Shown here piece after piece: positions 34,094 through 45,652 of a stretch of 64,000 nucleotides of DNA. A program made the position numbers and the translations under genes. The notes beneath the pieces are model-generated. The model ran no database searches, was not told the DNA's origin, and saw only the letters and a program-made list of their open reading frames with translations. Positions within the stretch are counted from its first letter, which is position 1, and each line of letters begins with the position of its first letter. Origin of the DNA: Polychytrium aggregatum (lineage: Eukaryota > Chytridiomycota > Chytridiomycetes > Polychytriales); assembly GCF_025602895.1 (NCBI RefSeq), contig NW_026516277.1, positions 62,001 through 126,000 of the forward strand. The letters are read 5' to 3'.

Positions 34094-35384
34094 GGCTGGC
34101 GAATGGTGGTGGTGGTGGTGGTGGGATGCTGGTGATGGATGCGTCACTGGGACCGCCCGGACAATGCGGGGGGGGGAGTTCAAAGTGCCGATAGAAGATC
34201 AATGCGGGGACACGAAGATGGACCGAAAACCCCAGCAGGAGGACAGAGGGCGATGGTCCTTGGCGGGTGGGAAGGAGGGGCGGCGTTCGACGACAGATGG
34301 GTGGCCGGGGTGGCCAGGGTGGTGGGAAAGAGGCCACGGCGCGAATGACGCAGCGACCGGTGATGATGCAAGCCGCGAGGTGGTGGCGGAATAGACAAGC
34401 AGACCGGACATGACAAGTGGCAGCGATGGGACCGGGGGAGCTCACCTGATGATGGGTTTGTGGGAAGCGTGGACAGCTTGGCAAGGCGGAGGGCAGCGAA
34501 GGGCAGCGAAGGGCAGCGAAGGGCAGTGGCGACGGAGCGGTAGGCCGATGGCCGAGACAAACCTCGGCAAGATCAAGACCAAAGAGCGATGGACGAGTCT
34601 CGAGGGCGATGGACTTGGTCTTGAGGGCGATGCGAGGCAGACAGCACAAGCAATGCGAGGCAATGCGAGGCAGTTCGAGGCAATGCGAGGCAATGCGGCC
34701 GCCATTGCCGCCCAATGTCGTTTGTGCCGCCGTTGCCGCTTGGCCCGGCCGGATGCATCCGGCTGCAGCTGGCTGCAGCCAGCAGCCTCTGTGGCGCCGC
34801 GCAGCTGCCCGCGCGGATCGAGCCGCAGAGTGTGTGTGTATGGCGGCACGCGCGCTGGTTGGCTGGCGCTGTATGGAGCGGCGGAGCCCGACGCGCCGCG
34901 CACGTGCGTGTCCAGGAGCCACGTGAGTTGTAACGTGGCGGGCGGACATTGCTTCGGGGCGAGAAGGCCGGCGAGAGCGGCCTCGGTGTGGCCTCGGTGT
35001 GGCCTCGCCGTCGCCGACAGACCTTGCCAAATCCGGCGTGACCCCGTGCTGGGCTGCGCGGTCGGAGATTGGCTCGCGGGTCTGTCCTGTGAGGCGAGGG
35101 GTGCCATCGCCTGGCTGCTGGTTTGCGTGCTGGTTTGCCTGCTGGTTTGCCCTGCCGGTGTGCCCGTTGGACTCTTTGCCCTGCTGGACTCTTTTCTGGT
35201 CCTGCTGGACTCTCCTCTGATCCTCCCGCCGACCTTTCCGGTTCGTCTCGCCGCCTTGGCTTTGCATTCTGCTGTGCAATCGTCCCATTCGTTGTCTGCC
35301 CATTCATTCGACTTTTGCTCGCCCAGCCCCAATTCATCCCACCTCATCTCCCTCATCCCATCAACCCATCCGCTCTCCTGCTCC
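34094..35384. promoter_or_regulatory. Divergent intergenic region
   Basis: About 1.3 kb between two outward-facing starts. It contains GGCAGCGAAG repeats (34490-34530), GAGGCAATGC repeats (34650-34695) and CTGGTTTGC repeats (35118-35150). Long open frames on both strands here are low-complexity and mutually overlapping, so I do not call them genes. Confidence 0.5.
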
Positions 35385-36989
35385 ATGAGTCTCCCTTCGT
35401 CCTCCAGCATCTCGCTGGGTGTCGCCGCCTTGGGCTGCTCGGCCCTGGCCACATACTATCTCGTAAGTCGCATTGCCGCTGGTACTGCCGTCGCATTTTC
35501 ACCCCTCTCCCAGCTCTGCCACGGCGTTGCTGCAGCATCCGACACTAACTTTGATCCCATCATCTCGTCCTTCCCACATCGACTTGTCCATGCGAATTCG
35601 ATTCTCCCCATGATAACATTACTCCTTGATCCCACACCAACTCTGTGCGTGCTCCGCCTCGAACATCGACACCTCCTGATACAACACCGCACGACCACAT
35701 ACCGCCCCGGCATTGTCATCGCCCTGATCAACCCTCATCCTCGTGGTCGTATTCACCACCAATGTCAAGTTCTTTGGGTCGCCCGTCACCCGCAAGCTGC
35801 ATCTCGGCACCCGTCGCCTGGCAGCGTCGCCCAAAGCCTCAGCCTCCCTGCATTCGTCGCTCTTCCGGGCCCAGTCCGCCGTTCCCTCAGACTCGGACCA
35901 TCCCAACGACCTCATCTCGCTGCCCTCGGAGGTCTCGGGCCCCTCGGCCTCGTCATCGCCCCGTCCCCAGCCGCTGAACTCGCCCGGCAACGTCGCCGAC
36001 CTGTCTGCGTCTATCTACAACATCACCAACTCGGTCCTGCTGACGAGCTCCTGGAACTTTGTCGTCAATCAGTCAATTGTCGTCTCGCCGCCGATGGGGC
36101 CGACCGGCGAGCATCCATTCCAGCTGCCGCCGCAAATCTCGATTGACGCCCCCGAGTCGTCATCCCCCCACGAATTCCAGGTCTCGTCCGGCCAGCTCTC
36201 GCCCGACGAGGACTCGGCCGATCCCTTGATTCCCGCCACCATCCCGAGCTCCTTCGACCCAGCCGCAGGGTCGCCAGCCCACCGAGTCTTTGAGTACCTG
36301 CTCGATCCAGTGACCTTTTATTCACTTAAGCTCAGCCCGGAAGGGGCCGTGATCGAAAAGTCCTATGCCTCATTCCTCACCTCGGTCGTGGACTACGTCG
36401 CTCACGAGGTCGCGGCACCGCCGGATGAGTACCAGGTCGGCTCCGATGTCAAGTTTATGGAGGGTGGCAAGAACGAAATCTACTACACCCTCGTCCACCA
36501 CCGCCCTCTCAAGCCCGACTCCAACGCCCGGCACTCTGCTGTCGGAACCCTGGTTCTTCGAACCTTTTACGAGGAGACTCGCGATGCCAAGGTAAGCCCA
36601 GACAAGCGGTGCGGTCCCTCCCTCGGAAGCTATCGGAAAGAGCGCTGTCGCTATCGGTTGCTATCGGTCGCTATCGGTCGCTGTCGGGAACAGCGTGCTG
36701 GTGGCTGCCGCTCGCTGCCTGCGTCCGCCTGTGATTCCGAGCGCTTGTCCGAGCGGGTCCAGCGAGTCTTGGCGCGAGCGCCCGCTGCGATGGCGAACTA
36801 GGACATGTGTGACTCGGCGGCGCTGCATGGCTGCGGTGACTCAGAGGCCTGGGGCTGATCATGCATGGGTGCGGTCCATGTGGCTTGCGTGCACTTCATG
36901 GGAATGTCTCTCGCACGTGGAAGCGTTTCATGGGCTGAAAGCGAGGAGCGTCCTGCTCCTCACTTGCTGCCGCCACCGATATTACTGCC

Positions 36990-37029
<40 letters not shown>

Positions 37030-37313
37030 CGAGCACAAGCTGACCCCTGTCCGTCAATCTGCAGACGGTCTATGTCATTCAGGACAAGTTCACGATGCTG
37101 CAGTCCACGCTCGTCGCCCAGTACGTCATCTCGGACGAGCTCAGGCTGATCGAGGAGGACAGCGCCGAGGTCGATACCGAGTTTGTCATCGTCGACGCTT
37201 CTCTGCAGATCTACGGGCCGACCGTCCCGGCTTGGTGGATGGCCTCGGTGGCTCCGAAACAGTTCCAGAAACGGCTTGATGCCCTGCAGGTCAAGCTGGA
37301 TGGGCTTGCTTGA
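35385..37313 (+). CDS. Unknown protein with N-terminal membrane anchor
   Basis: Three exons, 35385-35462, 35770-36591 and 37065-37313, join in phase to give 382 residues. Exon 1 encodes MSLPSSSSISLGVAALGCSA and LATYYL, a likely uncleaved signal anchor. Exon 2 carries a Ser/Pro-rich disordered stretch, then an ordered part (FEYLLDPVTFYSLKLSPEGA, YASFLTSVVDYVAHEVAAPP, KNEIYYTLVHHRPLKP, GTLVLRTFYEE). Exon 3 continues it (TVYVIQDKFTMLQSTLVAQY, YGPTVPAWWMASVAPKQFQK). The C-terminal half looks like a compact alpha/beta domain, but I do not recognise the family. The second intron (473 bp) contains a (CTG)n tract at about 36995-37024, immediately before the acceptor region. Confidence 0.65.
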
Positions 37314-38323
37314 TGGAATGGCAAGGGCTTTGACCGGCGCACAGTCGCCCGTCTCGGCATAATCCACACGAGATGGGCAGATTCATCTTTGCTGCGGCCT
37401 CCCACTACTCGGGTTTCGCTGACGAGCGCGTGCCATGGATCCCGCAAACCTCCCAGAGCCCTTCCGGCTGGGGTTTTGTGCGTTCGAAACCGGATTTTCT
37501 AATTGTTTGTGTTGGTGGTACCGCTTCTCCCTCCTCCCTCCTCCCTCCTCCTCCCCCTCATCCTGTCCCCGACCTTCTTTGGCTGCGATTGACCGTGCTT
37601 CTCCCACCTTGCTCGCTCGACTTTGGTTTTGTACATTTGCGTTGGCAATCGGCCGAACAAAATACCACCCCACCTGTCAGCTGGAGTGAGCTTTCTTCTT
37701 GGGCGATCCCTGCCGGTGCGCAAATCCAGTCGTAGCCAGCGCACGATCCATTCGGTCACAAGCCAAGATTTCGAGACCGGTAGGAGCAGCGGCAGTCAAC
37801 AACTGGGAATCGAGGAGGAGGCGGATCCAGAGAACACAGAGAGGCAAGCCCGGAACAGAATGGCTTCCGAGGGAGGGGAACAGATGGGAGTTCGAAGACT
37901 TTGGAGGATTTATTTGTTTGTTCAATCTCGTCTCAGCTCAAGTATCTGACAAAGGCGGTTGTTGGGAGGGCAGGCCGAGAGGCGGGAGGGAAGAAAAGAA
38001 GTTAAGCGAAGTGAAGGGAAGGGAGGAAAAGAGCTCAAGAAAGGCACGAGTTCGATCGGAGAGGAAAAGAGAACCGATAAGCAGTGGAGCGCACGAGGCA
38101 AAAAAAAAAAAAGAAGGGAGCGAATGGTGAGAAGAGAGGGTAGAAGAAAAACAATCAAAGTCGAACGACAGGGTGAGAGCGATTGCAGGCCAGACATGTT
38201 CGTCGGCTGAGCAGTAAAGCGGTGGGAGGTAGGCGTTAGTCTCTTTCTTTCGGAAGGGCGAGGAGGGGGGGGTAGGCAGCCAAAAAGCAGACAGAGAAGG
38301 TATGTGTCAAGGCTCTGTTTGCT
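37314..38323. other. Convergent intergenic region, purine-rich
   Basis: No gene recognised between two convergent 3' ends. The segment 37960-38160 is G/A-rich with an A-run (38101-38112). Confidence 0.55.
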
Positions 38324-41300
38324 CTATTTTGTGGTGCCCTTGGGCCAGATGCCGATGGCCTCGAAATCAGTGACAACGGCGCGCAGACTCTCTTCCGTCA
38401 ATACGGGGTGCTTGTAGGTGAATCCAAAGACCTTCTCGATCTGGATAGACATGGATGGCCAAAGGAAGATCAGTCGCGCGTGAGTATTGATGTAAGGCTT
38501 TGATGCGCCATAGGACATCTGATGCGCCACAGCAGAGACGCAGCAGTCCTCGGTGCAGGCAGACCATGCACGCGAGAGTGGACATTGCCAATGCAGGGCA
38601 GACAACGGATCTTTACCTTGGAGCCGTCGATGCTGGTGGCGTTGTCCTTGAGCAGCTCCTTGTCGAGGTAAGGAGTCAGAGGGGTATTGGCAACACCGCC
38701 GTTTTTGCACAGATCCGACCAGGGCTGGAGATGCTTATCGTTGACGTCCTCAGTGACCGAGTCAAGGTTCAGCTGTAGCAGCACAAGTGTGATGTCAGAA
38801 ACGAGGGTTGGCCCAGACATGTGCCGGTGCTATTATGGCTCGTTGAGCAACGAATCTCTCGCAGATATCGTCGATGGATGCACGCGGCAGGCAGAAACAG
38901 TGTGTTTCGGAGGCTCAAGAACGTTGAAATATCCTCGGACGTTGAAATATCCTCGGACGCCAGCCAGCAAGAGCTCCTGCCGCGGGCCAACCTCGCTGCG
39001 ATCTTGCATACCTTGGCAAACTGGCTGATGACAGTACCCTGATATCCAGTCTGGATACCAAAGATGGCTTGGATGTGCTCGTTGATCGAGCCCTGGTCTG
39101 TTTGGTCAAGCAAGGCCATTAGTGACGGCCGGTCATTCCGCGCACATGGAATCCACGACCAAAGAGGAGCGGGGCAGGCGTCGCTCCGCCATTGCTACCC
39201 CCGCGAGGGCCACGACTAACTCAATTCCCGACCTGTGTCCGACTTGTCAGCCAAGTTGTAAATCTCGGCAGTTCCAGGAGCAAGAGGGGTGGTGCGGCCA
39301 CCCTTCTCGGCAGGAGACGCAGTGACAGCCCAGAGGGCGGTGGCCTGGGAGTAGCAGAAGATTTTGGCACGAGGAGAGGGAAGATTGACGTTAGAGACGT
39401 GCTCGAGGCGGCTGTGGATGACGTACGTGCAGCACACCCACGACAAACACGAACCACATCGTAAACATGGACGGTGTTGATCTTCAGATCCTTGGTCCAC
39501 AGCAGCTTCATCTCTTCTTGCAGCTGGCGATAGACAGCACCGATGATCAGGCGGGGAGCTGATGGGGCAAAAGCGACGAGGGCGGTCAGTTGCAATCCCA
39601 GCCGGCGTACGATTGCGGCATTGCATCGGTGGTGGTGATCCAGAAAACGCTTCCGGAGCAGAATCGCCACTCACTGATGCCGAGGATGTCGTTAGGGCCG
39701 TAGACGACAGCTGGTCTCAGAATGATAAGGTTGAGACTGGTATTGCATACCAAACAGAGAGATGCAAATCGATTTTAGTCGAGTCGCGCAGCGGCAGCAG
39801 CATCGGCGGCATGTCAGCGGAGAATGAACATGGTCGGTACCGGCACGAACGTGGGATGCACGCGGTGCTCCAAAACGCACGACCAAGCGAAGCGAGCTGG
39901 GCATGTGCGGGACCGACACACCGTCCGAGCCGGCTACGGAAACAGAACTGGCAGCCGAGATAGAAGCGGCACTCGAGATCGACCGGCTTACCCGGGAATC
40001 TTTCGCAGGTCCTCCTCAGCCTTCAGCTTCATTTTCGCAAGCTGAGTCCAGGGCTTCAGCTTAGACTCCTCGGTAGAGGGTCTCTGCCAGATTGAATCCA
40101 GTCCAATTGAATGGAGTTGGATTGAGATGCAACCGGCGCACATCCGAGACCAAAGCCGGTGCACCAATAAATAGCATGCAATCAAAGCCACGCGTGGATG
40201 AAATGGAAGATTGCAATGAGCAAGTGGTTCGCAGCAAGCTCAAGATCGAGACGCATCAGTAATCAGATCCACCGCGCCGACCAGTGAGCTTGGGGAGGAG
40301 AGGGTGGCTTGTGAAGAGGCATTTGTCGCTGACCTTATCGGACTCATAAACCTGAGCAGTGCTGACTTCAACAAAGGCCTTGACCTTTCGCTTGGCGGCC
40401 TCGTTGCCAACCACCATGGCGACCTGGTAAACCTTATCGTGATAGACCTGCAGAGATGCACGCATAGTTTGGAGACAGTGCAGCGTCGCATTGTGCAAGC
40501 GTGATCATGTTTGGGAACAACGATAGGTGGCGAGGGGTTGCGATTCAGTTCGATTCAGTTCGATTCGATTCAATTCGAGTTTGCATAGCCGGCAAAGAAA
40601 GTAGAGCCGGGCACGTTGGATCGGATTCAGGCCATTGGGGAGGGAGTCGCGTTCGACGAGGTGGGAATAGGGGAGCCATTTCGATGGACCCATGGGTCGG
40701 CCAGGTTGTACAGAGCGAGAGCGGGATTAGTGTGGACGAAGCCAACACTGCCTGACCACATCACCGTACCTCGAAGCCAACACTGCACGGCGCAGCACTT
40801 GTGCATGTGCGATTGCCATGCGGTGGGTGGCGAAAGGGTAGCGGTGGTCGCAAGAGGGACTCGGTGGTAAACACATAGGGGCACATCCCACCGCAAACCA
40901 GGACGTGCACCGCCCACGCTGATGCCATTACCTCCTCGGTCTGGCCGTATTTGGTCTCGGCAGCCAGGTTGAAGACGTAATCGAATTCGGAGCCGTCATC
41001 CAGGGCAAAGGCTCGCTCAGCAGAAGCTGGGGTGATTGCAGGATATATCGTCAGCGCAACAACAAGACAGAGTCGAGCAACGGAGGGAGGGTCGCGAAAT
41101 AAGGGGGTATGGGTGCAGGTCGGTGGCGACAAAGTGGGTGGGGTCTGCGTAAACGGAACCAAGGGCCGACGTCGGGCGCGGCCTCTTGTCCAGCGAATGA
41201 TGTGCTTGGTGGCTTCCGAACGCCGGATGCTGACGAGTGGAGGCCGACCACGACCGATGCTGGCTCTGGAGCAGTGGTTCTCGGGGCATTTTTGGGAGCG

Positions 41301-41922
41301 ACAGGGTCGCGGCATCGAAGGCAGCGAGCGGCGGATATGGCATGGCCCGGCCGCCCTGGACTCGATGCCAACCAAAAGAGGCAGCCACCGGCATCAGGCC
41401 GTGAGTGCCCAAGAGGCTCAGAGCACAGCAAGCGCCGTTGGCATGAACTCACAGTCCGGCCCGGACGATGAGCATTCTGCCGGATTGAGCCATAGCCCTC
41501 GACCGCATGCCAGAGTCTCAGCGAGTAGGCCGAAAGTCGTTGAGATGCGTCTGTACCGAGACAGCTGAGGATGCCGTCCGGGGATCGACGGACCCCCAGC
41601 CATCCTCGTCGCCAGAGGCCGATAACTGGCTGGTCGGCTGGCTGACTGGCTGGCGGCACTGGTGGAGGAGGAAGCAGGGCAGCGGATGGACAAAAAAAAA
41701 GAGCAATGACGAAGACCCACCGGCGTTGCCAAGGTTGGACTGCTTGAACTCGACCCTGGGATCGGCAAAGACGACCCTATGCTTCTCGGAGAGGTAGGCC
41801 GTCGCCGGGAGAACTTTGTCGGCGACGCGTACTCTGGAGGCCAGGTTGTTTTCGATGAGATAGGCGACAAAGTGGCGGCCGATGAAGCCGACACCGCCCA
41901 GAACCAAGACGGAGGGAGCCAT
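38324..41922 (-). CDS. Atypical NAD(P)-binding extended SDR (epimerase-like)
   Basis: Ten exons join in consistent phase: 41922-41721, 41026-40932, 40447-40334, 40083-39992, 39736-39675, 39558-39455, 39344-39233, 39097-39012, 38772-38617 and 38440-38324. They give 379 residues. The N-terminus APSVLVLGGVGFIGRHFVAY has the GxxGxxG Rossmann motif of NAD-dependent epimerases/dehydratases. DYVFNLAAETKYGQTEE, FVEVSTAQVYES, LNLIILRPAVVYGP and NTVHVYDV follow the extended-SDR order. The usual catalytic YxxxK is not there: the equivalent position reads PWTQLAK, with Thr (or Trp) in place of Tyr. So it may bind NAD(H) without classical epimerase chemistry. Substrate unknown. Similar Tyr-less sequences are, as I recall, a recurring fungal family, so this may not be a recent loss. 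Confidence 0.82.
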
Positions 41923-42621
41923 GAGGGGCGGGGGAGAGCAGCGACGACGAGGGCGAGACGGGGAGGGTGTGCGAGCAGGCTGCCTGGGGGGGAGGTGACG
42001 AAGTGGCGAAAGAGAAAACGCAGGACGATGGCGGGCCGAGGACGCTATGGAAACGGCGTCGAAAACCCTGGCGAAGAGCATCCGTGGCGACAAGGCACAA
42101 AGGGCGAGGGCCGGCGAGAAGCAGAGAGAGGCAGCGAGAGATTCGGGGCCGAGAAGCAACGTGCTGCTGCGCACAGTGCGGACTGCGGCGGCGCATCTGG
42201 CGAGAGCAGCAGCGAGGCGGTCGTCCCGCGCACACACGCACGCCGCGTCTGTTGCTCGTTTGGGCCTCGGTGTCGGCGCACAAGCTCTGGGCGGGGCCAG
42301 TGCGCTCTGGCGACCGGGCACTTGATGTGTGACGGCCACGGCCTGGGACTCGGCTTGGGAGAGGGAGGGGTCGCTGGATGCCACGCCCCAGACGATCGAC
42401 AAAGCCAGCCAGCCAGCCAGCCAGCCGATGCGCTGATGCGCTGATGCAAGGGGCGCGCCTGCTTTCGATCGATCGGGGGGCGTGCGCTCTGTCGACGGCC
42501 CTGGCTCGGTCGGCTGGCATCGCATTGCGCGGTATCGCACCGCATCGCTTTGCGGTTGCGTCCACTCTAACGATGGATTGCAGCTCCTTGCTCATGTATA
42601 CATGTATGCGGGTGTGTGGGT
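41923..42621. other. Upstream region of the SDR gene / 3' flank of bL19m
   Basis: No gene recognised. It contains CCAGCCAG(C) repeats (about 42405-42425) and GCGCTGATGC repeats (about 42430-42450). Confidence 0.5.
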
Positions 42622-43829
42622 TTATTTGTCGCTCAGCTTGCGCTCGTATTCGCGGTGGCGGATCAGCATCTCGTCGATCATCGAGAACGAGAACGGCGCC
42701 TTGGCAGGCTCGTCGCGAATGTACAGCATGTCGTCGCCGTCGACAGCACCCCGGACGCCCTTCAGGACCTTGATGCGCTTGACCATGGGCGAGTACAGCG
42801 GAAAGGTCATCTCGACGCCCGTGCCCAAGACATAGTTTCGGAGCACAAAAGTGGTGCGGATCCCCTTTCGGCGGATGGCAATCAGGATGCCGGCAAAGAC
42901 CTGGGTCTTGGGTCGCGATCGCGAGGTCACTTGCTCGACCAGCAGGACGGAGCCGGGCTCGACCGAGTGCGGCGAGTTGCGGTCGAAAAGCTCGCCGCGT
43001 CCGTCAAGGTCGTATCGGTCTCGGTTTTCGTGCTCGATCGACCGCATCAACCAGACCCGGTCCGTCTCGCCTCGTGGGTTCTTGTGCAGCCCAAGCTCGG
43101 CCAAGGTCTTGCCGCTGTCGCGAAGGTTTGCCAGAGGGGCAGCGGCGGGTTTTGATACAAACGGGCCGAGTGAGGTTCCGACGTCGGGATCGTCTAAAAC
43201 CGCCGCAGCATTTTGCATATATGGCAGAGTCGATTTGTTCGGGTCGCCACGAAATCATCCGCCGACCACAAGGTGCACGATCCATCCGTCACGTTCGACA
43301 GTGCCCCGTGGTGATTGCGTGGACGGTGTAAGATAGTGACGTTGTGACAGCGCAGTGTTTATCCGATGGCCGCATCACAGTTGTGTGATGAACAGAGAGC
43401 GTCCGCATCGTGAGATCGTGATGAACAGAGAGCGTCCGTATTCGACAGCGTCAGTTGTTCGAAGGCAGTCGTTCCAGATCGGATGTCCGTTGTCCGTGTC
43501 GCAGGTATTGGGAATGAGTATTAGCGAGTGAGCGCGGATACCGGAGGTCTGCCTCGGCCACACCAGCCGATGCGACAGCGAAGGGCGGCAGGGACAGTCG
43601 GACAGGGCCGTGCCGATCAGTGCGAGTCTCGGATCCAGCTTCCATGGCTCGATATCGGCAACGTCTATCGACCATGATCCATACCTTCAGCTTGCTTCTT
43701 TTTCTGGCCCGTTTTGGCCTCGGCGTAATGGCGGATCTGGACTCGAGCGACGCATGCTGATGGCAGCAGTGACGAGCAGCTGCCCATGGCCCGGGAGGGA
43801 ATGAAGCGCTTGATCATTGAGGCGTTCAT
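42622..43829 (-). CDS. MRPL19: Mitochondrial ribosomal protein bL19m
   Basis: Two exons, 43829-43685 and 43193-42622, join in phase (GAA G|GTATGG ... TTTTAG|AC) to give 238 residues. Exon 1 is a mitochondrial presequence: MNASMIKRFIPSRAMGSCSS, then RVQIRHYAEAKTGQKKK, rich in Arg/Ser with no acidic residues. Exon 2 carries the L19 domain: PGSVLLVEQVTSRSRPKTQV, FAGILIAIRRKGIRTTFVLR, VGTGVEMTFPLYSP-like (LGTGVEMTFPLYSPMVKRIK) and VLKG, with a C-terminal extension to IRHREYERKLSDK. It is a protein of the large mitoribosomal subunit near the intersubunit bridge. The exon-1 join rests on phase and on the need for a presequence. A start inside exon 2 (ATG 43218) is the alternative but would lack targeting. 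Confidence 0.88.
43385..43438. repeat. 21-bp direct duplication in the bL19m intron
   Basis: GTGATGAACAGAGAGCGTCC(G) occurs at 43385-43405 and again at 43418-43438, 33 bp apart, inside the 491-bp intron of the bL19m gene. Confidence 0.85.
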
Positions 43830-45040
43830 GGCTGTGTCGCTTGTATCGATTGTGAAGGGCGTGTGTGTTGGCGAGGAGGGTGAGGAGTCAAGTGAAGCGG
43901 GGATTCCGACGGTCTCGAAGGATACGCTTTGGGGAGCTTGAGTGGAGGGGACAGGTGCTGTTCTGAGTGCCGGAAAGGCTGGTGTGGTTGGGATGCTGGT
44001 AAGCCTCGACAAGTCCAGATCGAGCGAGAGACAGGCGCACAGACACGGCAAACGTCGATTGTCAATCGATGGAACGGTAGGCAGAGCAGGGCTGCTTGAG
44101 CGAAGCAAAGGCCAGGAGGAAGAGGAGGAGAAGGCCAACGGGCGGCTGCCTTGATTGCTTTCGCAGGACCAGCCGGATCGGATCGGATCGGTTTCGTGAC
44201 AGTGCGAAAATGAAAAACGCAAGGCCGACTTTTTCTTCAGGACCACGCCGACCAACCACACGCGCGCAGGCCGTTAGGTAAGCGAGGCACGTGATACACC
44301 AAAGACGCACGGAAATGCACGGAAATGCACAGAAATGCGCTGTGTATCAGGGCCCCCCATGACACAGGCCCCTCCCCAGGATGCAGCGCAGGCTCAGTTC
44401 ATTTTGCGGTCCCTTTGATGTTATTTTTTCCTCCTTCGGATGAGCAGAACACGAGCGAGGATTCGACAGGTTCGAGCCGGATACGAGAGAACACAACTGC
44501 GGGATGGAAATGACGCAAAGTGACATGAAGTCTAGACCATGGAAGGGGCGTGGGATGAAGATAGAAATGCTATGGATACACATGCTCTATATGAATTGGG
44601 GAGGGGAGAGAGGAGGGGGGTGTGGCGATGATGCCTCGGCGATCGGAATCCTACGAACACAAGAGGAAAGAAACATCGGAGGGGCGGGCGCATGGCCATG
44701 AGAGCGGTGAAACCAACATAGAACAGGGTGCAAGCGCGAACTTGTTCAGGGTAAAGCTTGCAAGAAATGGGTGCGGTGAGAATAGTGACGATAGCTAGCT
44801 GTAGCGCGAGATTAAGGGAGGGAGGAAGTAAAAAGGGAAATGGAAATGAAAGTGGAAACGGGCAGTGACGAGGATGGTCGCAATTAAAGTAAGACCATCC
44901 CTCGGGCAGCACAACGACGGCAAAGTGTCTGCACGAATTGAAGCCCATGTGCCTTGTGGCCGGACCAGGAGGCGCTCTCCGGGGCCCGACCAGGCATTAC
45001 GGCCCAGATATGCAATGACAGAGCCGTCCGGTGTCGCGGC
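43830..45040. other. Intergenic between bL19m 5' and HMG-box gene 3'
   Basis: No gene recognised. Both neighbours are on the minus strand, so this holds the bL19m promoter and the HMG-box 3' region. Confidence 0.5.
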
Positions 45041-45620
45041 TTACTGCTGCGAGTTGAAACTCCAGCACTGCAAGAGGGCGCGATAGAGGAAAAGTTAGCG
45101 ACATACTGCGTGAGCAACAAGGTGAGAGCAAAGGCAGGATGCAGCCGGTGCAGACAGACACCCGTGAGGTCGGCGGCCCATGGAGGGAAACGCGGTACCA
45201 ATCACAACCGCGCAGGAGCAGACGGGATGGCACACGAGAGAACGCTAATGTGGGGCGCACTGTCTGGGGAGTGCGGAAGACATGCTTACCGGGTTTGTCG
45301 AGTTGGGGACAGAGAATCCGTCCGCGACGGCAGGGACGAGCGACGATGGCACCGAAGTACTGGACACCATCGAGATGCCGGGCTGGCCATACAGGGCGCT
45401 GCCAGAGGAAGACTGGGCGTTGTACACCTGGCTGGTGTAGCCCGACGTCTTGGCGGAGTAGCCGTTGGAGACTTCGGCGCGGTAGGAGCCCTGGGTCGAG
45501 GCTTGGGTAGCGCTGCCCTTGTAGGTGCCGTAGGCGTCGTCGTATTGGCTTGCGGGATATGGATACAGAGTTTGGGAGAGAGATGAGGCATGTTGCTGCT
45601 GCTGTGATTGCTGCTGCGAT

Positions 45621-45652
<32 letters not shown>

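Noticed and set aside
34071-35303. Long open frame spanning the 34-35 kb divergent region on the minus strand
   Set aside because: Low-complexity Arg/Pro/Ala composition built from repeats, overlapping equally open frames on both strands, and no domain.
43371-43460. A transposon end at the duplicated GATGAACAGAGAGCG motif
   Set aside because: Only a local direct duplication 33 bp apart, with no inverted termini or flanking duplication and no copy elsewhere in the window.
44460-44500. Possible tRNA B-box (GGTTCGAGCC)
   Set aside because: No A-box, no acceptor or anticodon stem can be folded around it. No tRNA or rRNA gene was found in the window.
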